This document shows, one piece after another, positions 4,883 through 5,613 of a stretch of 5,613 nucleotides of DNA. The stretch spans positions 1 through 5,613 of the forward strand of contig JAEOTG010000401.1 in the NCBI GenBank assembly GCA_016839985.1. Direction: 5' to 3'. A model generated the notes under the pieces. The model was given only the letters and a program-made list of their open reading frames with translations. It ran no database searches and had not been told where the DNA came from. Position numbers and translations under genes: made by a program. How positions within the stretch are numbered: position 1 is the stretch's first letter; every line of letters starts with the position of its first letter. Origin of the DNA: Candidatus Heimdallarchaeota archaeon. Lineage in GTDB: Archaea; Asgardarchaeota; Heimdallarchaeia; Heimdallarchaeales; Heimdallarchaeaceae.

Positions 4883-5613
4883 ATGTTCCAAGTTATAGCA
4901 AGACGAGATGATAATGTTGGTTATCATATCTTTCTCTCTGATATACCAGATGAATTATCCAAAGACTCAATTGTTTATATGCCAGAACTTTCAACAAGGG
5001 AACATCCCCATCTTAAATATGTTTCAAAATATACTCATGAATCAGGTAATGTTATTGTGAAACTCGTCAGAAGTGATGGTTTTGATCAGTATGATAGACC
5101 TAAAGCTTTGTCCCACAGTTTAATTATTCCTTCTGAAGAGTATAATTTTAATTCCCTTAACTTCTATTCCTCTCCTCTTATTCATACAAATTTGTTTGAT
5201 GATATAAGTGAAGAACCAGGATTGCTAGATGAAGATGCTTTTCGTAGATCTAAGAATGAAATACTTGATAAAATTGAAATGAAAACACTCAGAGAAATGA
5301 TTGTCGCTGCAATGATAGAACCACAAGTAATAATCCAACCTGATCTAGAACTAAGAGATTTAATTGATTTAGCGAGTTTAGTAGATAAAGCTATCCCCTT
5401 CGAAGCTTCTTATGATTTTTCCTTAATAAGTTATTCAGATAATAGCTGTAATGAGTTTTTAGTCCATAATTTGCTTTACTATTTCTCAAAAGAACAAGAA
5501 ATTGTTGAGAAGGTAAAAATAAGAAACCTTCAAGAAAAAATTAAAAAAATAGCAGAAGAAGAGGAGAGATATCTTGATTGGTACATATATCTGATAGTGA
5601 GAGAAGAATATGA
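4883..5613 (+). CDS. partial gene; N-terminal region resembles GTPase-associated (GAP1-type) proteins
   Basis: An open frame runs from ATG 4883 to the window edge with no stop: 243 residues, with the C-terminus missing. It begins MFQVIARRDDNVGYHIFLSD. Around 60-85, KLVRSDGFDQYDRPKALSHSLIIPSEEY carries an 'R..D..D.RP...SHSLIIP' pattern that by eye matches the N-terminal domain of GAP1-type proteins, described next to small GTPases in predicted bacterial conflict systems. Residues 120-165 look helical, and 203-230 form a charged helix (KEQEIVEKVKIRNLQEKIKKIAEEEERY) that may be a coiled coil. No signal peptide or long hydrophobic segment is seen. The start is chosen because a TATA-like element lies about 28 bases upstream and there is no earlier in-frame start near it. 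Coding is near certain; the family call is tentative. If correct, a small GTPase gene and effector genes may follow to the right. Confidence 0.8.
   Translation, partial: MFQVIARRDDNVGYHIFLSDIPDELSKDSIVYMPELSTREHPHLKYVSKYTHESGNVIVKLVRSDGFDQYDRPKALSHSLIIPSEEYNFNSLNFYSSPLIHTNLFDDISEEPGLLDEDAFRRSKNEILDKIEMKTLREMIVAAMIEPQVIIQPDLELRDLIDLASLVDKAIPFEASYDFSLISYSDNSCNEFLVHNLLYYFSKEQEIVEKVKIRNLQEKIKKIAEEEERYLDWYIYLIVREEY

Noticed and set aside
1..5613. CRISPR arrays, tRNA/rRNA genes, insertion sequences
   Set aside because: No regularly spaced repeats, tRNA-like cloverleaf sequence, transposase motifs or terminal inverted repeats were seen on either strand.

Overview
The window is AT-rich and tightly packed, with no gap between genes longer than about 110 bases. 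It reads as archaeal. It carries a DUF123-type (COG1833) GIY-YIG-like protein, a family best known from archaea. Most starts have no Shine-Dalgarno sequence but do have an A-rich/TATA-like element about 25-30 bases upstream, which suggests leaderless transcripts. The incomplete last gene resembles the N-terminal region of GTPase-associated (GAP1-type) proteins, which would fit an Asgard-type archaeon. That placement is inference only: no rRNA, ribosomal protein or other firm phylogenetic marker is present.

Layout: (i) At the left edge, a possible divergent minus-strand gene starts at 26, with its promoter near 53-66. (ii) At 139-1706 on the plus strand is a two-gene unit: a 61-residue acidic protein ending in Cys, overlapped by 7 bases by a 462-residue radical SAM/SPASM protein. 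This arrangement resembles RiPP precursor/maturase pairs and is the most interesting part of the window. (iii) At 1698-2102 on the minus strand is a small four-helix membrane protein, whose 3' end overlaps the radical SAM gene. (iv) At 2174-3319 on the plus strand is a second, unrelated radical SAM enzyme of the PflA/COG1180 group, with an N-terminal zinc-ribbon-like motif and many extra cysteines. (v) At 3347-4782 on the minus strand, a TPR protein is followed by the DUF123 protein, overlapping by up to 34 bases. (vi) From 4883 to the right edge on the plus strand is the start of the GAP1-like gene, divergent from the TPR gene.

The 61-residue protein and the SPASM enzyme are very probably co-expressed and may work together, with the small protein as a peptide substrate or a partner subunit. 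The TPR and DUF123 genes form a second operon. Nothing in the sequence ties the second radical SAM enzyme to either pair. The strongest 'new system' candidates are the small-protein/SPASM pair, whose maturase has a degenerate GGEP motif, and the GAP1-like gene whose remaining part and partners lie outside the window.
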